DNA from: Agapanthus africanus
Taxonomy: Eukaryota; Streptophyta; Magnoliopsida; Asparagales; Amaryllidaceae
Assembly: GCA_030015575.1 (NCBI GenBank)
Contig: JASDDO010000016.1
Coordinates: 178,558,815 to 178,622,814 of the forward strand
Length of the DNA: 64,000 nt
Direction: 5' to 3'
Shown here: in pieces, positions 59,740-64,000 of the stretch
Position numbering within the stretch: position 1 is the first letter of the stretch
Layout: every line of letters starts with the position of its first letter
Notes under the pieces: generated by a model
What the model was told of the DNA's origin: nothing
What the model saw: only the letters and a program-made list of their open reading frames with translations
The model's database searches: none
Position numbers and translations under genes: made by a program

Positions 59740-61872
59740 TGTAAGTCCATGCTACCTCTCCCGGTACTTTCGGGCATGCGGAATTTGATAAAAAACGATT
59801 TTCTTAGAGGTGGTAACATGGACTTAAAACCCGGATCTTTGTTAAACATCTAACTAACAACCTAACTACGAGTTGCTAACTACTCGGTTAGGGGGTTATA
59901 CCTTTCTTTTTCTCGAACTCCTTCGTCTTCAAGCTTCGATGGTCGTCCGAATCGGCTTCTCCCCGTCGTCTCCTTGCGCCGAAGATAGATCCACCTGAAA
60001 GCTTCAACCTATGGCTCCTTCTTCGATCTTTGAAGAAACTAGTTCACTCGGTTTGCTAAACCTTGTGAACTAGAGTGAGTATAGAAGAGTTTGTATGGGA
60101 TTTTATCTATGGTTCTTGGTTCTCAACTCATGAGACAAGTGAACCATAGAGTCAAGAGAGGGAGAGCAAGAGGAGGAGATGAGAGCTCAAGAACAAGAGA
60201 GAGAATGAGCATGAAAGAATGAGAGAAGACTTTTCTCATTTGGCTCTCATAATCCAAAACAATCATAACACATCATATCAATCAAGTATTATGTGATGGT
60301 TTAAGCAACCATAGCCATATCATTTCATGCACTCATTTTGCACAAAAGAGCAAGCAAGCAAAAGTCTTTGCCATGAAATGATAGCTATAGTTATCATGAT
60401 GGTCAACTAGTCAAGCCTAGTCAACCGGTCAACAAAAGTCAACAAGTCAACAAAAGTCAACAAGTCAACAAAGTCAATCCCTCAACAATCATGTCACCAT
60501 AATACTTAATTAATATAATTGTTAATCACATATCATATTCTCATTAGGGTTGAGCAAAAAGCCAATAGTCAACTTTCAATGGTCAACAACCCTAATGAGA
60601 ATCCTCCGCTTCCGTCTCTCCGTCAACTGTGCATACACACCCGCATCCGCGTTCCGAGGAACACGAATACAAACTGGATAAATCCAATCCCAAAAGGTAC
60701 ACTAGGATCTGGCTTAAACCAAAGCCCGCTAGTGTAAACTGTCCGGACACTGTACGTGCACAAGTGCACGGATGTGACCGAACCCTGTCGCAAAACCATG
60801 CGACCTGTCGCAAAATCATGCGACCTCTACTCTTTTGCCTAAAGGCGAATAGCTTTCTGTGTGGGACTCTAAAGACTCGACACTACGCTGGCAGTGGGTT
60901 TAACCACAGACCGCAAGCGGCACTAGCTGTGCGTAACGGTCCCCAGGTAGATGCCGACAAGAAGACTAACGAGGTGAAACCCATCTGAACTCCTACTGAG
61001 CCTGAATGTGACATTCTCCGTACAGTCCGGTCTGTTCGTCTGATACATCGCATGGCGGGCCTAGGGGGCGGTAAACGTCAGTCCCCCAATAGCGGTACAA
61101 GTCGTGTCGGAGTGAAGCCCAAAACACCCTGAGATAACACTGGAAGCCTACCAGTATATCTCGTTTTCCCTGGCCAGGGACTACTCGTATAATAGCTCTC
61201 CTAGACACAGCGCGATGTCAAGCCCCAATACCGGGAGAGACGAATCCTGTCTAACCATCACTGCCTCCAAGTGCCTCGGGACTGCACCCAACTACTACCT
61301 GTTTGCACGACTCCTTTGAGCCGTGGTAGGGTAGTAATCAAAGTGCAGTGGGAACATACTCGAGGCGAAGTGACAGTGTCAAGTCAGCGGACTAAGCTGT
61401 ACTCATGTCACCTGGGAACTGATAACTGACGATAGGCATAATACCAACTAGTCAGTTCCCGACGAGTCCTGTCCAGTGTACCCGTAACCTAACGAGCACC
61501 CGCATACTATCTCAAGTACGACGTACTGGCGGCTGTGGGACAGACCGTCTCCCACACTGGGATGAGAAGCGCATGCGCTAGTCTACTCCGGAGTATCGAT
61601 GCCCTGTCTCGATAGTCCTGCGACTAGGGACCTGCATAAGGATGTGCTTATAGATTACCCAGCCCCACTAGTTTGACTGTCATCACATCGCTGGTAATCA
61701 AGCAAAGATCCTAAGGGCTCCACTAATGTACACATTGAAGTAGAGACAAACCAAGTAGCATACTACTATTTTGAGCAAGATTGTATATACAAGGTGAATA
61801 TCCCAAGCTTCCATTAAGTAATATACAAACTAGTATGATACAGTAATGGCCTCTAGGGCATATACACTAACA
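59740..61872 (-). repeat. Element E, right-hand LTR
   Basis: 2133 bp, same length as the copy at 29013; 5' LTR in element sense. The GTTGACY array is at 60401-60477. Followed by AAAGG (61873-61877). Confidence 0.95.
60401..60477 (-). promoter_or_regulatory. GTTGACY (W-box-like) array, second LTR copy of E
   Basis: Same nine-copy array as at 29674, unchanged between the two LTRs. This copy lies in the 5' LTR and would be the one acting on transcription. Confidence 0.6.
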
Positions 61873-61877
61873 AAAGG

Positions 61878-61929
61878 TAGGGAAGGTAGAAAACCAATTA
61901 GCCTAAGTGTGGTGTACAGAAGGTGAAAG
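61878..61929 (+). mobile_element. Element K internal region, piece 3
   Basis: TAGGGAAGGTAGAAAACC...GTGTACAGAAGGTGAAAG continues K from 29012 and matches B near 22165-22215, inverted. It ends where LTR I begins; GAAAG (61925-61929) would be I's target duplication, but its partner is outside the window. Confidence 0.8.
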
Positions 61930-62642
61930 TGTTTACTAGCACCATGGTAGGATTAAAACGGGCATCACACATGCAATTTTCAAATTTTAGAGGTGCTAAT
62001 GAACACTTACCAAGATATAACTAGAATATTAGGGTATTAAACATGATATCACAAAAACTATAAGAAGGGAAGGAGTATACAACCTTCGTAAACCAAGTCC
62101 ATCTCTTCAAATGCTCCGGGTTGTAGTCCACGCAACTCTACTAGGCTCCACTTGAAGGTTGAAAGAACTTCCTCCGATGACCTTCGTGCCGAAGATGATC
62201 CACCCGAAGTCCGCCAATCCAAGCTACCTCTTCAATGAACTTTTTAGTGATGGAAACACACTACACTTGATTGCTAATCAAGTGTAGAGTGGTGAAGTAG
62301 GGGTTTTGTTTTGCTCACTAGGGTTTCAAGCTCTATGGTCCACAACACATGTGATTGCTAGAGCTTGAAGCAAGAGGTGAAGAAAAAGGAGAATGCTAGA
62401 GAGCAAGAGCTCAAGAAAAATGGCTAAGGCATCAAGCATAAAATGAAGAATGGCTCACCATTATATCTCTCATTGAAGCATGAATATTTTCATAAAGAAA
62501 ATATGCACCATGCTTCAATAGTGAAGTCAAAGTAATAAACTATAATATGTGCCATGCCTTCAACCCATGCCTAAAATATCTCTCATTTTACACCTCATTT
62601 TCTATTTTCTAAAAACAGAAAATCCATGCCTTGCTTCATATA

Positions 62643-62695
<53 letters not shown>

Positions 62696-64000
62696 GAAGA
62701 AAATAATTAGCGAGTTAATAATATTAGTTAATATATAATTATATCAAATTATTAAATCAACAATTGATTTAATAATCCGGTTATATCACATATAACCGAC
62801 TAATATCAGTTATCTGTATATCGCATTATCAAATCAACACTTGATTCGATAATCCGGTTATATCACATATAACCTAATCGATACCAAATAACTTCCAGAT
62901 CAGAATACGGTATCACTTATACGTATCTAATCAGGCCCCCTGCACATATCAATATATGTGCCCTACTTCGTTTCGCTTGAACCAGGAAACTTCTGTATGG
63001 GACTCTAAAGACTCGTCAATACGTCAGCAGTAGGTGATGATCAAATCAGTCATCTACAAGCTGTCAGCGGTACTAGCTGGACGTAACGGCTACCCAGGTA
63101 TTGAACGATTAGAAGATCAACAAGCAAGCTTGTCCAAACTCCTATGAAGCCTATAAGTAAAACTTACCGTACAGTCCAGTCTCTTCGTCTGATATGTCGC
63201 ATATTGAGTCTAGGGGTGGTAACGTTAGACCCCAGTAACTTGATAAGTCATGCCGATGTATGGCTCATAACGGTTCGAGAAACTACTGGTAACTCTTACC
63301 AGTAAATCTCATCGGCAGCCCTGGCCAGGGACTTCCAGTTATAGCCAATCAAGCATAGCACAACATCATCTCCTAATACCGGGAGAGACGAAACCCCTCC
63401 TATCGCTCATTGCCTCTATGTGACTCGGGACTGTATCCAAAATCCACCTGTTTGCACGACTCCTTTGAGCCGTGGTAGGGAGGTAATCAAAGCACTGTGG
63501 GAGCCACACAAGACTCTATGATTATCTCGGGTCTACATACTAACTTGTACCAGTGTCACCAGAGAACTACTATCTGACGATAGGTATAGTACCAACTAGG
63601 AGTCCTCGACGAGTCCTGTTCGGTGTACCCATTCTCTAATGAGCACATGTGTACTATCTTTAATGTCAAACACCAATGGATATGGGATCAAACATCGCCC
63701 TATACAGAGTCAAGAAACGTACACTCTAGTCTACTCTGGAATATCGATGCCCTGTCTCGATATTCCCTCGACTAGGAACAATTGAAGGATGTGCTTATGG
63801 ACTACCCAGGTCCTAGAAGTATGATCCGCATCATAGTCCTGGTAGTCAAGCCAACATCTTAAGGGCTTTATCAACATGTATATGAGAGACGGTATAATAA
63901 CACCAGTGAACATGTTAAGATAAAGGCAACCATATATCATGTCGAGCAAGAAAGTCCTCCATATATATGTCCAACCATCCACTATATCATACAATAATAG
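61930..64000 (-). repeat. Copia element I, LTR (partial)
   Basis: Starts TGTTTACTAGCACC and runs 2.07 kb to the window edge. The last bases match the H LTR about 50 bp before its end. It has AAATCAACA/TTGATTTAATA-type and CGGTTATAT/ATATAACCG hairpins (about 62750-62880). Whether a full element or a solo LTR follows cannot be told. Confidence 0.85.
62653..62692. repeat. (AT)20 microsatellite in LTR I
   Basis: Forty bases of perfect AT. The matching place in the H LTR (about 34708-34730) has shorter ATATAT runs, so the tract expanded in I. Confidence 0.9.

Larger units (their letters stand above)
29013..61872 (-). mobile_element. Copia element E (Angela/BARE-1-like), holding F, H and G
   Basis: Complete outline with target duplication AAAGG (29008-29012, 61873-61877), inserted into K. 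Both LTRs are exactly 2133 bp and differ at about 35 sites by eye (1.6%, about 0.6 million years at the assumed grass rate). E's own length without F is about 10.1 kb. The coding part looks close to whole except that F sits in the RNase H region. LTR type is close to A (both TGTTAGTG.-TATGCCCTAGA in element sense). Confidence 0.95.

Noticed and set aside
1-64000. Host protein-coding gene among the many short open frames
   Set aside because: All long frames fall in copia Gag-Pol; the others lie in LTRs or leaders, recur with the repeat copies and show no protein-like pattern.

Overview
This 64 kb window is plant intergenic DNA made almost entirely of LTR retrotransposons inserted into one another. 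I see no host gene, rRNA or tRNA gene. The evidence is long terminal repeats of 1.9-2.3 kb starting TGTT and ending in CA, 14-base primer binding sites matching the 3' end of plant initiator methionine tRNA (TGGTATCAGAGCC type), 5-bp target duplications, and Ty1/copia Gag-protease-integrase-RT-RNase H proteins. The RT strings (YVDDILLIGNDIP, SMKDLGDASYILGI) resemble, from memory, the Angela/BARE-1 group. The host is therefore a plant with a large, repeat-rich genome; I cannot name the species.

Layout. The base layer is element K, on the + strand. It shows as an LTR end (3447-4487), then internal pieces at 4488-6627, 28398-29012 and 61878-61929. Three insertions cut K. (1) C, a solo LTR (6628-7281 + 26964-28392), holds element B (7282-26958), and B's left LTR holds element A (8409-18175). 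(2) Element E (29013-61872) holds F (31520-54280) inside its RNase H region. F in turn holds H (33932-44270) in its internal region and solo LTR G (50575-52746) in its left-starting LTR copy at 49847. (3) The LTR of element I begins at 61930 and runs off the right edge. To the left of K's LTR lie the partial LTR of element D (1-1574) and a decayed, probably Ty3/gypsy, LTR (about 1741-3446). Target duplications confirm seven insertions: A AGAGG, B GAACC, C GTGGT, E AAAGG, F GAGTC, G GGTCA, H CTTTC. A, B, C, E, F, G, H and I read on the minus strand; D and K on the plus strand.

Element types. A, E and H carry recognisable copia proteins: E is nearly whole apart from the inserted F, while A and H are broken. 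B, F and K share a different internal region with only faint pol traces and no usable Gag, and look like copies of one non-autonomous family that depended on proteins from relatives. LTR pair differences counted by eye are about 0.8% (A), 0.9% (F), 1.2% (H), 1.6% (E) and 3.7% (B), so all insertions are young.

Most interesting signal. LTRs and leaders carry series of hairpins whose positions are kept between families while the paired bases change on both sides. These are a three-hairpin cassette in the leader (six elements), a GC-rich hairpin close to the primer binding site (five elements) and several hairpins in the middle and U3 parts of the LTRs. This pattern points to selected RNA structure shared by autonomous and non-autonomous elements, plausibly for packaging or dimerisation; that role is inference.
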